From: Candidatus Flavonifractor merdavium
GTDB taxonomy: Bacteria; Bacillota; Clostridia; Oscillospirales; Oscillospiraceae
Assembly (NCBI GenBank): GCA_019119335.1
Contig: DWXF01000039.1
Span: 1 to 64,000 of the forward strand
DNA: 64,000 nt
Direction: 5' to 3'
Shown: positions 50,756-59,430 of the stretch, one piece after another
How the letters are laid out: each line of letters starts with the position of its first letter
How positions within the stretch are numbered: position 1 is the first letter of the stretch
Position numbers and translations under genes: made by a program
Notes under the pieces: generated by a model
What the model was told of the DNA's origin: nothing
Seen by the model: the letters and a program-made list of their open reading frames with translations, nothing else
Database searches by the model: none

Positions 50756-51748
50756 ATGGCATCCAGAAGAAATCGGGGCGACCAGCCCAAAATGATCCAC
50801 TGCCCATACTGCGGGGAGGACTACTCCTCTACATATAAGCATTGCCCTTTCTGTGACGAGATCGAGCAGAATTACGACGAGGACGGCGACTATGAGGAGG
50901 AGGCCGCTCCTGCCCGGGGCGGCAAGCGGTTAGTCACCAATACCCGTGGCGGCGGCTACGGCGGCAGCCCGTCTCCGCTGCGGATTGTGGGTATTGTTAT
51001 CTCTCTGGGCCTGATTGTGGCGGCGGTGATCATCGTCCTCACCATCATCATGCCCCTGGTGAGCAAGGGACATACCGAACCCGGCTCCTCCGTCCCGCCG
51101 GAGAACTCCGCTCCGGTGGTGGAGTCCGAGACCCCCGGCCCGGAGGATTCCGCCGCTCCGGTGGAGCCCTCGGTCCAGCCCACGCCGGAGAACACCCTGC
51201 CTGAGGGGCAGACCGCCACCGGCTTTACCCTGGACAAGACGGAGTTCTCCTTCTCCGACCGCTACCCCGACCCCATCACCATCCACGTGACCTTCGTGCC
51301 CGCCGGCTCCACCGGCACCATCACCTGGACCAGCAGCGACCCGTCCATCGTCTCGGTGGATGAAAACGGCAAGGTGAGCCACGGCACCAAGCGGGGCAGC
51401 GCCACCATCACCGCCTCCCTGCCTGGCGCCGCCGACCAGACCGTGCTGGTTTACAACCAGGTCACCAGCGGCACCTCCAGCAGCAGCTCGGGCAGCTCCG
51501 GCGGTTCCACCAGCTCGGGCAGCCTGTCTCTGAACAAGACCGACTTCACCTTCTCCGCCAAGGACAACCCCTCGGTACAGATGAAGGTGATTGGCACCTC
51601 CTCCACCCCCACCTGGAGTATCGGCGACACCTCGGTGGCCACCATCTCCGCCGACGGCGTGGTGAAGCCGGTGGGGTCCGGACATACCACCATTACCTGT
51701 AAGGTGGATGGGCAGACTCTGACATGTATCGTCCGCTGTTCCTTCTGA
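50756..51748 (+). CDS. Membrane protein: zinc ribbon, one TM helix, two Ig-like (Big_2) domains
   Basis: 330 residues. The N-terminus has a zinc ribbon (CPYC near 17 and CPFC near 33) in the cytoplasm, then an acidic stretch, one transmembrane helix (IVGIVISLGLIVAAVIIVL) and a Pro/Glu/Ser-rich spacer. Two bacterial Ig-like domains follow, separated by a Ser/Gly linker; motifs are TITWTSSDPSIVSVDENGKV and PTWSIGDTSVATISADGVV. It looks like a surface-exposed sensor or adhesion scaffold. Function unknown; domains are clear. Confidence 0.8.
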   Translation: MASRRNRGDQPKMIHCPYCGEDYSSTYKHCPFCDEIEQNYDEDGDYEEEAAPARGGKRLVTNTRGGGYGGSPSPLRIVGIVISLGLIVAAVIIVLTIIMPLVSKGHTEPGSSVPPENSAPVVESETPGPEDSAAPVEPSVQPTPENTLPEGQTATGFTLDKTEFSFSDRYPDPITIHVTFVPAGSTGTITWTSSDPSIVSVDENGKVSHGTKRGSATITASLPGAADQTVLVYNQVTSGTSSSSSGSSGGSTSSGSLSLNKTDFTFSAKDNPSVQMKVIGTSSTPTWSIGDTSVATISADGVVKPVGSGHTTITCKVDGQTLTCIVRCSF

Positions 51749-51751
51749 CGT

Positions 51752-51788
51752 AAAAAAGAACCGGCCTTCAGAAGGCCGGTTCTTTTTT
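51752..51788. terminator. Bidirectional terminator
   Basis: Eighteen-base arms (752-769 and 771-788) with A and T tracts; shared by the Ig-like protein gene and the 63-residue gene on the other strand. Confidence 0.93.
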
Positions 51789-51978
51789 ACACAAATTCGT
51801 AGTCGGCAAATTTGTCCTCGCCCTGCTTGTTGTCCTTGGTCTCCCCCACAAAGATGCCCATCACCTTGCAATCAGGACACATGCCGAAGTTGGGCTCAGA
51901 GGCAAATTCCAGCTCATAGCGGAATTTTTTCCCGCATTTCGGGCATTCATAGAAGAAATAATAGGTTCCCCAGGTCAT
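51787..51978 (-). CDS. Small zinc-ribbon protein
   Basis: 63 residues with two CxxC pairs (CPKC near 12 and CPDC near 36) around aromatic strands, a free-standing zinc ribbon. No catalytic domain. The start at 51978 lies after GGAGAAAGG; a longer frame to 52050 has no support. Function unknown. Confidence 0.7.
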   Translation of the reverse strand: MTWGTYYFFYECPKCGKKFRYELEFASEPNFGMCPDCKVMGIFVGETKDNKQGEDKFADYEFV

Positions 51979-52050
51979 GGCCGCAGCGCCGCCTTTCTCC
52001 TTTATTTGGCAGTCACCATCATAGCACGTTCCCCCGTCCCTGACAAGCAC

Positions 52051-52398
52051 TTACCCGGCGGTATCCTCCTGGGCCGCCCGGGCCTGCCGGAGGGCGTCCC
52101 TGGCCTGGATGGTCTCGGCCATAGTCCTGGCCGGCCGGGTGTTGATCCGCTCCTGCCAGTTCAGGGCCCAGGCCCGCAGCTCCTCCAGCCCCTCCTCGGT
52201 CAGGGGGAAGGCAAGCGTCTCCTCCACCGTGCTGTCGGCCAGGCTCCAGGGCCCCTCCCACACCTGGGCCTTCAGTCCGGTCCACACGTCCTCCTCCTTC
52301 ACCGGGTCCACCCGGTAGCGCATCCGGCCGCCGCTGGCCGTCCAGAAATTCCCGTTCTCAAAGTGGGAGAGCACGGGCAAAAACAGTTCCTGCTCCAT
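52051..52398 (-). CDS. Hypothetical protein, conserved-looking soluble protein
   Basis: 115 residues, acidic, no cysteines and no membrane segments. It contains FENGNFWTASGGRMRYRV and a C-terminal helical half (EEGLEELRAWALNWQERI). I do not recognise the family. GAAGGAACGG precedes the ATG at 52398; a strong hairpin lies upstream and separates it from the ABC transporter genes. Probably a real gene because codon use and the ribosome site fit the neighbours. Confidence 0.65.
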   Translation of the reverse strand: MEQELFLPVLSHFENGNFWTASGGRMRYRVDPVKEEDVWTGLKAQVWEGPWSLADSTVEETLAFPLTEEGLEELRAWALNWQERINTRPARTMAETIQARDALRQARAAQEDTAG

Positions 52399-52422
52399 GT
52401 ATTCCGTTCCTTCCTCGTTCAA

Positions 52423-52453
52423 AAAAGCGTGGTATCTATGATACCACGCTTTT
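52423..52453. terminator. Bidirectional terminator after the amino-acid ABC operon
   Basis: Fourteen-base arms AAAAGCGTGGTATC / GATACCACGCTTTT with a three-base loop. It lies just downstream of the ATPase stop on the minus strand. Confidence 0.88.
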
Positions 52454-52462
52454 GATCTCTTT

Positions 52463-53248
52463 TCAATTCTCCGCGTAGCGGGACAAAAACTGCCGGGTGC
52501 GCTCCTCCCGGGGATTCTCAATGACCTGCCGGGCCTCGCCCTGCTCCACGATAACCCCCTCGTTCATAAAGATCACCTGGTCTGCCACATCCCGGGCGAA
52601 GGCCATCTCATGGGTAACGATGATCATGGTGGTCCTTTGCTCGGCCAGGGAGCGGATCACCTTCAGCACCTCGCCGGTGAGCTCCGGGTCCAGGGCGGAG
52701 GTGGGCTCGTCAAAGCACAGGATATCCGGCTTCAGGGCCAGGGCCCGGGCAATGGCCACCCGCTGCTGCTGGCCGCCGGAGAGCTGGCAGGGGAAGTGGC
52801 CCTCCCGGTCGCTGAGACCCATTTTCCGCAGCAGCTCCCGCCCCTCGGCCTGGATCTCCTCCAAAATGGCCTTCTTGTTCTGCTTGAAGTCGGGCCACTC
52901 CTGACTCAAAAGCTCTTTGGCCAGGGTAACGTTTTTCAGGGCGGTGTACTGGGGGAACAGGTTGAAGGACTGGAACACCATGCCGAAGTGGAGCCGCTTT
53001 TTGCGCACCTCGCTCTCCCGCTGGGTGGCGGGGTCGGCGGCGTCGAAGATCACCTTGCCTCCCACCGCGATTTTCCCCTGGTTGGGGGTCTCCAGAAAGT
53101 TGAGGCACCGCAGCAGGGTGGTCTTGCCGGAACCGGAGGAGCCGATGATGGCCAGGGCCTGTCCCTGCTCCAGGGAGAAGCTGATATCCTCCAGCACCCG
53201 GGTGGCGCCGAAATGCTTTTCAATGTTCTGAACTTCCAAAATCGCCAT
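52463..53248 (-). CDS. Polar amino-acid ABC transporter ATPase
   Basis: 261 residues, GlnQ/ArtP type. Walker A is [15 protein letters not shown], signature [15 protein letters not shown], Walker [16 protein letters not shown]. Last gene of the transporter operon. A frame that reads through into the permease gene region (to 53776) is not the real start; [13 protein letters not shown] at 53248 is. Confidence 0.94.
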   Translation of the reverse strand: MAILEVQNIEKHFGATRVLEDISFSLEQGQALAIIGSSGSGKTTLLRCLNFLETPNQGKIAVGGKVIFDAADPATQRESEVRKKRLHFGMVFQSFNLFPQYTALKNVTLAKELLSQEWPDFKQNKKAILEEIQAEGRELLRKMGLSDREGHFPCQLSGGQQQRVAIARALALKPDILCFDEPTSALDPELTGEVLKVIRSLAEQRTTMIIVTHEMAFARDVADQVIFMNEGVIVEQGEARQVIENPREERTRQFLSRYAEN

Positions 53249-53262
53249 CTCAGCACCTTCTT

Positions 53263-53934
53263 TCAGCGGAAGTAGTCCAGCTTTTTTTCCACCCAGCCGA
53301 AGAGCAGGGTGAGGGCCCCGTTGAACACCAGGTAGTACACGCCGGTGAAGAACAGGGGCCACAGCAGGCCGGAGTAGCCGTGGGAGCCCTTCAGGAAGGA
53401 ATAGCCCGCCCAGATAATCTCCTGCATGGAGATGATGCGGGCGATGGAGGTATCCTTCACCAGGGTGATGATCTCGTTGGACATGGGGGGCACGATACGC
53501 TTGACCATCTGCAGCAGGGTGACGTGGAAGAAGATCTGGCTGCGGGTCATGCCCAGCACCTGCCCCGCCTCCTGCTGGCCCACCGGCACGCCCTGAATGC
53601 CGCCCCGGTAGATCTCGGAGAAGTAGCAGGCGTAGTTGATGATAAAGGCCACGGCGGAGGCCAGGAACCGACCCGCCTCGCCGCTGGGCCAGGGGCTGCC
53701 GCCGGGTAGCACGTAGCCGGGTATGTAGAAGATGATGATGAGCTGGAGCATCAGCGGGGTGCCCCGGATGATCCACACCACGGTTTTGGTCAGCCAGCGC
53801 AGGGGCGGAAAGGAGCTCATGGAGCCAAAGGAAACCACCAGCCCCAGGGGGACGGCGCCGATCAGCGTAACCGCAAACAGCTTCAGCGTCTGGAGAAAGC
53901 CCTCGTTCAGGGCCCCGATGACCGTGAGAAACAT
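53263..53934 (-). CDS. Polar amino-acid ABC transporter permease
   Basis: 223 residues, HisM/GlnP-type inner membrane permease with about five helices. The EAA loop is EAGQVLGMTRSQIFFHVTLLQ, preceded by YRGGIQGVPVGQQ, and the N-terminal WIIRGTPLMLQLIIIFY is typical. Works with the binding protein upstream and ATPase downstream. Confidence 0.93.
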   Translation of the reverse strand: MFLTVIGALNEGFLQTLKLFAVTLIGAVPLGLVVSFGSMSSFPPLRWLTKTVVWIIRGTPLMLQLIIIFYIPGYVLPGGSPWPSGEAGRFLASAVAFIINYACYFSEIYRGGIQGVPVGQQEAGQVLGMTRSQIFFHVTLLQMVKRIVPPMSNEIITLVKDTSIARIISMQEIIWAGYSFLKGSHGYSGLLWPLFFTGVYYLVFNGALTLLFGWVEKKLDYFR

Positions 53935-53981
53935 AGGCGGAACCTACCTTCAGTCAGAGTGTTTCAAGTGGGTAAAACCGG

Positions 53982-54017
53982 CCAAAAGCAGAGAACGTCT
54001 CCGCTCTCTGCTTTTGG
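53982..54017 (-). terminator. Hairpin between binding-protein and permease genes
   Basis: CCAAAAGCAGAG (53982-53993) and its complement (54006-54017) form a stem in the 102-base gap. In such operons an intercistronic hairpin often lets the binding protein be made in excess; the T-run on the minus strand is weak. Confidence 0.5.
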
Positions 54018-54036
54018 GGCTTGTGAGAAATCCGTC

Positions 54037-54903
54037 TTACTCCTGGGGGATGAGGGCTGCCTGGATACCGTAGGTCTCGGCCAGGGTGGTCATGGTGCCG
54101 TCGGCGTAGCTGTCCACAAAGAACTGGTTCAGCTTCTCCACCAGGTCCGAGCCCTTCCGGAAGCCCACGCCGTACTCCTCGCTGTTGAGCTGGATGGTGT
54201 AGACCAGGTCGGCGTAGCTGGTGCCCTCGCCCACCATGGCCCCCGCCATCAGGGAGTCGATGATGGCGGCGTCGGCGGTGCCGGAGCTGACCTCCAGCAC
54301 GGCGGTGGCCTGATCCAGCACCTCGGTGTAGCTGAAGCCGTTGGCTTCCGCCTGGGCCTGGCCGGCGGAGCCGGACTCCACGGCGAAGTTCAGGCCGCTC
54401 ATGCTGGCGGCGTCGGGGTAGTCATCGACCACATCGGCGGGGAGCACCACCACCTGGGCATTGTTGCAGTAGGCGTTGGAGCAGGCCATGGCGGAGGTGA
54501 CCTCATCGGTGAGGGTCATGCCGTTCCACACCACGTCGATGGTCTTGCCGTCCAGCTCCATCACCTTGTTGTCCCAGTCGATGACCTGGAACTGGACCTC
54601 CACCCCCAGGCTCTCGGCAAAGGCCTTGGCCATGTCGGCGTCGAAGCCGATCCAGTTGCCGTCGGCATCCCGGTAGTCCATGGGATCAAACTCGGTGATG
54701 CCCACCACCAGGGTGCCCTTGTTCTGGACGTAGGCCAGGTCGCTCTCGGCGGCGGGAGTGTTGGACTGGGCGGCGGGGGCGGGGCTCTCGCTGTTGCCCC
54801 CGGCAGGGGTTTCAGCATTGCCGCCGGTGGTGCCGCTGCCGCAGGCGGCCAAGGTAAACGTCAGGCCCAGCGCAAGGGCCAGAGCAGTCAGATTCCGCTT
54901 CAT
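54037..54903 (-). CDS. Amino-acid-binding lipoprotein of the ABC transporter
   Basis: 288 residues. Lipoprotein signal with lipobox LAAC, then a low-complexity Gly/Ser/Pro/Ala spacer, then a periplasmic-binding-protein type 2 (SBP_bac_3) domain: GTLVVGITEFDPMDYRDADGNWIGFDADMAKAFAE, WNGMTLTDEV, and VESGSAGQAQ. It captures a polar amino acid for the permease. Start at 54903 has GGAGG upstream; the ATG overlaps the mobA stop. Confidence 0.93.
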   Translation of the reverse strand: MKRNLTALALALGLTFTLAACGSGTTGGNAETPAGGNSESPAPAAQSNTPAAESDLAYVQNKGTLVVGITEFDPMDYRDADGNWIGFDADMAKAFAESLGVEVQFQVIDWDNKVMELDGKTIDVVWNGMTLTDEVTSAMACSNAYCNNAQVVVLPADVVDDYPDAASMSGLNFAVESGSAGQAQAEANGFSYTEVLDQATAVLEVSSGTADAAIIDSLMAGAMVGEGTSYADLVYTIQLNSEEYGVGFRKGSDLVEKLNQFFVDSYADGTMTTLAETYGIQAALIPQE

Positions 54904-55529
54904 GTACATTCCTCCAAACCAGTGATGTCTTGGTTGCTTTCGTATGTTACCACACTAAAGCATTGTTGTAAAGAGGAATTTGAAATTTTCTCCGCCCGGC
55001 GGTAGTCCGCCGGGGTGTTCACATTGAGCAGGAGCCGGTCCAGGTCAAAGCCGGGCAGGTCCCGCTCCTCCACCACCCGGCAGTCCAGCCGGTCCAGCAG
55101 GGCGCCCATGGCCCGGCGGCCCTCCTCCAGGCAGGCCTGGACCTGGGGCAGGCAGGTGCGGCGGTAGGCGGCGAACAGGGGCTCCACCCTACCGCTCCTC
55201 CGGCGGATGAGGCAGGCGTCCCGCTCCCCCAGCCCGTCCAGCAGCAGCCGGGCCAGGACCGGGTCGGCGAAGGGCAGGTCCACGGCGGTGACAAAGATCC
55301 GCTCCGCCCCGGTGTGGAAAAAGGCGCTCTCCAGTCCCGCCAGCGGGCCCTCTCCCGGCCGCAGATCGGGCAGCCCGCCGGGGCCGGACACATAGACCCG
55401 GTCAAATCTCTCCCGGAACCGGGCCGTCAGCCGGGCCAGAAAGTCCTCCCCGTCCAGAGTAAGCCCCGCCTTGTCCCGGCCCATCCGGGCCGACCTGCCC
55501 CCCGCCAGCACCACCGCCGCCGTCTCCAT
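54900..55529 (-). CDS. mobA: MobA-like molybdenum cofactor guanylyltransferase
   Basis: 209 residues. The N-terminus VVLAGGRSARMGRDKAGL is the nucleotidyltransferase loop, with ERIFVTAVDLPFADP and ending NVNTPADYRRAE, all typical of MobA, which links GMP to molybdopterin. The last 30 residues are not conserved; the frame runs through the promoter of the next gene and its TGA overlaps that ATG. No other molybdenum genes are in the window, so the enzyme's clients lie elsewhere. Confidence 0.85.
   Translation of the reverse strand: METAAVVLAGGRSARMGRDKAGLTLDGEDFLARLTARFRERFDRVYVSGPGGLPDLRPGEGPLAGLESAFFHTGAERIFVTAVDLPFADPVLARLLLDGLGERDACLIRRRSGRVEPLFAAYRRTCLPQVQACLEEGRRAMGALLDRLDCRVVEERDLPGFDLDRLLLNVNTPADYRRAEKISNSSLQQCFSVVTYESNQDITGLEECT
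54944..54972 (-). promoter_or_regulatory. Promoter of the binding-protein operon inside mobA
   Basis: Minus strand TTTACA (54967-54972), 17 bases, TAACAT (54944-54949). It sits in the AT-rich 3' end of mobA. Confidence 0.65.
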
Positions 55530-55554
55530 GCCCATCCCTCCTCTTGTTTTGCAC

Positions 55555-55583
55555 AGTGTAGCAGAAAAATTTACCCCCGTCAA
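55555..55583 (-). promoter_or_regulatory. Promoter of mobA
   Basis: Minus strand TTGACG (55578-55583), 17 bases, TACACT (55555-55560). Confidence 0.65.
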
Positions 55584-55654
55584 AATCTGTATAGAACTGC
55601 GGCGGATTCCATATCCTGTGAAGCAGAATTCAGGAGCATTGGAGGCTTGAAACA

Positions 55655-56791
55655 ATGAAAAAACTGGCCGCGGCCCTGCTGGCCGCCCTGCTGCTGGCCG
55701 TCCCCGCCCGGGCCGCCTCCGCCGCCCCCGCGGTGGACGCCGGGGCGGCGGTGCTGATGGAAAAGGAGACGGGTACGGTCCTGTGCGAACAGAACGCCCA
55801 CGACAAGCTGGAACCCGCCAGCGTCACCAAGGTCATGACCCTGCTGCTGGTGATGGAGGCCATCGACAGCGGCAGCCTGTCCACCGACGACGTGGTGACG
55901 GTGTCCGCCTATGCCGCCTCCATGGGCGGCTCCCAGGTCTATTTAAAGGAAGGGGAACAGATGACCGTCCACGACCTGCTGAAGGCTGTGACGGTGGCCT
56001 CGGGCAATGACGCCTCGGTGGCCCTGGCCGAGCACCTGGCGGGCAGCGAGGAGGCCTTTGTGGAGCGGATGAACCAGCGGGCAGCGGAGCTGGGCATGGC
56101 GGACACCTGCTTTGTCAACTGTACCGGCCTGCCGGCGGCGGGCCACCTCACCTCCGCCTATGACATCGCCCTGATGAGCCGGGAGCTGATCCTCAACCAC
56201 CCCGCCATCCGGGAGTATACCACCATCTGGATGGACACCCTTCGCAACGGCCAGTTCCAGCTGGCCAATACCAACAAGCTCATCCGGTTTTACGAGGGAG
56301 CCACCGGACTGAAAACCGGCTCCACCGACTCCGCCGGCTACTGCCTGTCCGCCACGGCGGAGCGGGACGGGATGGAGCTCATCGCGGTGATCCTGAAATC
56401 CCCCACCAAGGATACCCGCACCGCGGCGGCCACCTCCCTGCTGAACTACGGCTTTTCCAACTATACCCTGATGGACGTCTATCCCTCCCAGGCTCTGCCT
56501 CCGGTGGACGTGCTGCTGGGAGAGTCCGACACGGTGCAGCCCGTTTTGTCCACATCCAGCCGGATTTTGGTGGAAAAGTCCATGGTCAACCAGGTCACCA
56601 CCCAGGTGAGCCTGTGTGAGAATGTGGAGGCCCCGGTGGAGGCCGGGCAGAAGCTGGGCGAGATGGCGGTCTACCAGGGGGAGGAGCTGGTACAGACCAT
56701 CCCCATCGTGGCCGACCAGGCCGTGGAGCGGCTCAGCTTCCCCGGCATCTTTGCCCGCCTGCTCCGCACCCTCTTTATGGCTCAGTCCTGA
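55655..56791 (+). CDS. dacA: D-alanyl-D-alanine carboxypeptidase (penicillin-binding protein 5 type)
   Basis: 378 residues with signal peptide (cleavage after about residue 20). Active-site motifs of S11 peptidases: PASVTKVM (SxxK), SGN at VASGNDASVA and KTG in GLKTGSTDSAGYC. The C-terminal domain and a hydrophobic end (FPGIFARLLRTLFMAQS) anchor it in the membrane. Trims the last D-Ala of peptidoglycan stem peptides. In spore formers relatives act in cortex formation, but the gene cannot be placed there by sequence alone. Confidence 0.93.
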   Translation: MKKLAAALLAALLLAVPARAASAAPAVDAGAAVLMEKETGTVLCEQNAHDKLEPASVTKVMTLLLVMEAIDSGSLSTDDVVTVSAYAASMGGSQVYLKEGEQMTVHDLLKAVTVASGNDASVALAEHLAGSEEAFVERMNQRAAELGMADTCFVNCTGLPAAGHLTSAYDIALMSRELILNHPAIREYTTIWMDTLRNGQFQLANTNKLIRFYEGATGLKTGSTDSAGYCLSATAERDGMELIAVILKSPTKDTRTAAATSLLNYGFSNYTLMDVYPSQALPPVDVLLGESDTVQPVLSTSSRILVEKSMVNQVTTQVSLCENVEAPVEAGQKLGEMAVYQGEELVQTIPIVADQAVERLSFPGIFARLLRTLFMAQS

Positions 56792-56800
56792 ACCCACTCC

Positions 56801-56833
56801 GCAGCCGGAGACGGAACACCCGTCTCCGGCTGC
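56801..56833 (+). terminator. Hairpin after dacA
   Basis: Perfect 13-bp stem (801-813 with 821-833, seven-base loop). No T-run follows, so termination is uncertain. Confidence 0.45.
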
Positions 56834-56900
56834 TGCCGTTCCCGCCGCGTATGGCTCTGCCTGATTCATGAAATTTTACGGGTTCTTTCCCACACGCATC

Positions 56901-56929
56901 TTGACTATCCCGGTATATCGTTGTATAAT
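56901..56929 (+). promoter_or_regulatory. Promoter of the glycogen operon
   Basis: TTGACT (56901-56906), 17 bases, perfect TATAAT (56924-56929). The leader before glgB is about 105 bases and has no open frame worth calling. Confidence 0.8.
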
Positions 56930-57039
56930 TTCTACAAATAAGTTCCGATTTATTTGGACCTTATTTATGACCAATGACAAGATTCTTTGGTTTACAGTCC
57001 CTTTGTTTGGGGATTTTTACCAACAAGGAGTGGATACCT

Positions 57040-59274
57040 ATGACTTTATCTGCCGCCGATCCCGCTTTTACAGCCTTTTCCAAGGGCCAGAGCGTGCGGG
57101 CTCAGGAATTTCTGGGCTCCCATCCTGCCGTCGTGGACGGTCAGGCCGGCTGGACCTTCCGGGTGTGGGCTCCTCACGCCCAGTCCGTGGCGGTGATGGG
57201 GGACTTTAACGGCTGGAACGACTCCGACCACCCCATGCGTCCGCTGGAGGGCGGTATCTGGGAGGCATTTTTGCCCGGCCTGCAGCAATATGATAATTAT
57301 AAGTACGCCGTCCACACCAGGGACGGCCGGGTGCTGGCCAAGTCCGACCCCTACGCCTTCCACGCCGAGACCCGTCCCGGCACCGCCTCCAAACTGTACG
57401 ATCTCTCCGGCTACCAGTGGGGGGACCAGGGCTGGATGGACTACCGGAAGGGCAACCCCATCTATCAAAAACCGCTGAATATTTATGAAGTACATTTGGG
57501 TTCCTGGCGGCGCACCGCCGACGACCAGATGCTCTCCTACCGGGATATCGGCAAGTATCTGGTGCCCTACGTGAAGGAGATGGGCTTCACCCATGTGGAG
57601 CTGCTCCCCGTCACCGAGCATCCTCTGGACGACTCCTGGGGCTATCAGTGTACCGGCTATTTTGCCGCCACCAGCCGGTTCGGTACCCCCCACGACTTTA
57701 TGTGGCTGGTGGACCAGCTCCATCAGGCGGGCATCGGCGTGATCCTGGACTGGGTGCCCGCCCACTTCCCCAAGGACGCCTTCGGTCTGTACGAATTTGA
57801 CGGAGAGCCCTGCTATGAGTATGCCGACCCCCGGAAGGGGGAACACGCCGACTGGGGCACCCGGGTATTCGACTACGCCCGCAACGAGGTGCGCTCCTTC
57901 CTGTTCTCCTCCGCGCTGTTCTGGCTGGAGCAGTACCATGTGGACGGCCTGCGGGTGGACGCGGTGGCCTCCATGCTCTATCTGGACTACGGCCGGCAGG
58001 GGGGCGAGTGGACCCCCAACGTGTTCGGCGGCCATGAGAATCTGGAGGCGGTGGACTTCCTCCAGCAGCTCAACGGCCACATCTTTATGGCCCACCCCGA
58101 CGTTATGATGATCGCCGAGGAGTCCACCGCCTGGCCCCGGGTGTCCCACCCGGTGGGAGAGGGCGGTCTGGAGGGCGGTCTGGGCTTCAACCTGAAGTGG
58201 AACATGGGCTGGATGAACGACATCCTCCACTATATCAAGCTGGACCCCTATTTCCGGCAGTTCAACCACAAGGACATCACTTTCTCGCTGATGTACGCCT
58301 TCTCGGAAAACTTTGTGCTCCCCCTGTCCCACGACGAGGTGGTGCACATGAAGGGCTCCCTCATCAACAAGATGCCGGGGACCAACGAGGAGAAATTCGC
58401 CGGCGTGCGGGTGTTCTACACCTATATGCTGGCCCATCCCGGCAAGAAGCTGCTGATGATGGGTACGGAGTTCGGCCAGTGGAACGAGTGGCACTTTGAG
58501 CACTCGCTGGACTGGCATCTGCTGGACCCGGAGGCGGAGTGGGCCAAACCCCACCGCCAGCTGCAGCAGTTCTTCAAGCAGGCCAACGCCCTCTACCTGG
58601 CCCACCCCGAGCTGTGGGAGCTGGACTTCTCCTGGGAGGGGTTCGAGTGGATCGAGGCCAACGACAACCAGGCCAACACCGTGGCCTTCCTGCGGAAGGA
58701 TGCCAAGGGCGACGCGCTGGTGATCGTGTGCAACTTCTCCCCGGTGGACCGCACCGGCTACACCGTAGGAGTGCCGGTGCCCGGCGCCTACACCTGCATT
58801 TTCTCCACCGACGACCCCGCCTTCGGCGGCAAGGGCCTGGGCGACACCCAGCCGGTGAAGAGCCAGTACAACGAGAGCCAGGGCAAGGAGCAGTCCATTA
58901 CCCTGAAACTGCCCGCCATGAGCGCTGCCATCTACCGCTGCACCCGCAAGTTCCCCGCCCGCCGCAAAAAGGCCGAGGGGACCAAGACCACCAAAAAGGC
59001 GGCCAAACCCGCGGCAAAGGCCAAGGCCTCCACGCCCGCGGTGAAGGAAAAGGCCTCCACGCCCGCGGTGAAGGAAAAGGCCTCCGCGCCCGCGGTCAGG
59101 AAAAAAGCCTCCACACCCGCGGTCAAGGAGAAGGCCCCCGCGCCTGCGGTCAAGGAGAAAGCCTCCGCACCCGCCGTCAAGGAGAAGGCCCCCACGCCTG
59201 CGGTCAAGGAAAAGGCCTCCGCACCGCAGAAAAAAGCAGAAAAAAAGAGCGCGACAGAGAAAAAAGGGAAATAA
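57040..59274 (+). CDS. glgB: 1,4-alpha-glucan branching enzyme with a C-terminal Lys/Ala/Pro repeat tail
   Basis: 744 residues. CBM48 (FRVWAPHAQSVAVMGDFNGW), GH13 catalytic core with DGLRVDAVASML (nucleophile Asp307), MIAEEST (acid/base Glu360) and LSHDEVVH (Asp432), then the C-terminal beta domain. It forms alpha-1,6 branches in glycogen. The last about 85 residues are unusual: nine-residue units of the KASTPAVKE type occur about eight times from residue 662, followed by KKAEKKSATEKKGK. AAGGAG precedes the ATG at 57040. Upstream of glgC by 156 bases. Confidence 0.93.
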   Translation: MTLSAADPAFTAFSKGQSVRAQEFLGSHPAVVDGQAGWTFRVWAPHAQSVAVMGDFNGWNDSDHPMRPLEGGIWEAFLPGLQQYDNYKYAVHTRDGRVLAKSDPYAFHAETRPGTASKLYDLSGYQWGDQGWMDYRKGNPIYQKPLNIYEVHLGSWRRTADDQMLSYRDIGKYLVPYVKEMGFTHVELLPVTEHPLDDSWGYQCTGYFAATSRFGTPHDFMWLVDQLHQAGIGVILDWVPAHFPKDAFGLYEFDGEPCYEYADPRKGEHADWGTRVFDYARNEVRSFLFSSALFWLEQYHVDGLRVDAVASMLYLDYGRQGGEWTPNVFGGHENLEAVDFLQQLNGHIFMAHPDVMMIAEESTAWPRVSHPVGEGGLEGGLGFNLKWNMGWMNDILHYIKLDPYFRQFNHKDITFSLMYAFSENFVLPLSHDEVVHMKGSLINKMPGTNEEKFAGVRVFYTYMLAHPGKKLLMMGTEFGQWNEWHFEHSLDWHLLDPEAEWAKPHRQLQQFFKQANALYLAHPELWELDFSWEGFEWIEANDNQANTVAFLRKDAKGDALVIVCNFSPVDRTGYTVGVPVPGAYTCIFSTDDPAFGGKGLGDTQPVKSQYNESQGKEQSITLKLPAMSAAIYRCTRKFPARRKKAEGTKTTKKAAKPAAKAKASTPAVKEKASTPAVKEKASAPAVRKKASTPAVKEKAPAPAVKEKASAPAVKEKAPTPAVKEKASAPQKKAEKKSATEKKGK
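59023..59238 (+). repeat. Tandem 27-bp repeats coding the GlgB tail
   Basis: Eight 27-base units start at 59023, 59050, 59077, 59104, 59131, 59158, 59185 and 59212; the last is partial. Each codes for K-A-S/P-T/A-P-A-V-K-E or a close variant. Synonymous and conservative changes between units suggest expansion followed by divergence. Confidence 0.85.
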
Positions 59275-59430
59275 GCTCCACCAGAGAGCCGGAAGGAGAG
59301 GAAACGACCGCAGGCAGTTGGGCATGTGCGGCGCTTTCCGGCCATTCTTGCAGCCACCCAGAATCATCCATCGTCTGGTACGGTTCCTTCATGTTATAGT
59401 AAGATCCAGTTCAATGACTGAGGTGATAGA
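59275..59430 (+). other. Intergenic gap between glgB and glgC
   Basis: 156 bases. A TATAGT box lies at 59395-59400 without a clear -35, and AGGTGATAGA precedes the glgC ATG. No terminator or gene is seen, so glgC may be read from the glgB promoter. Confidence 0.4.

Noticed and set aside
52463..53776. Apparent fusion of ABC ATPase with an upstream 176-residue domain
   Set aside because: The upstream part is an out-of-frame reading of the permease gene; the true ATPase start has its own ribosome site.
54900..55529. Molybdate specificity of the adjacent ABC transporter because of mobA
   Set aside because: The binding protein is of the polar amino-acid (SBP_bac_3) type, and the permease and ATPase match amino-acid systems.
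59023..59238. Regular repeats as a CRISPR array
   Set aside because: Units are contiguous, 27 bases, without unique spacers, and are in frame at the end of glgB; no cas genes are nearby.
57046..59367. 773-codon minus-strand frame opposite glgB
   Set aside because: Antisense shadow of glgB; composition is unlike a real protein and no start signals are present.
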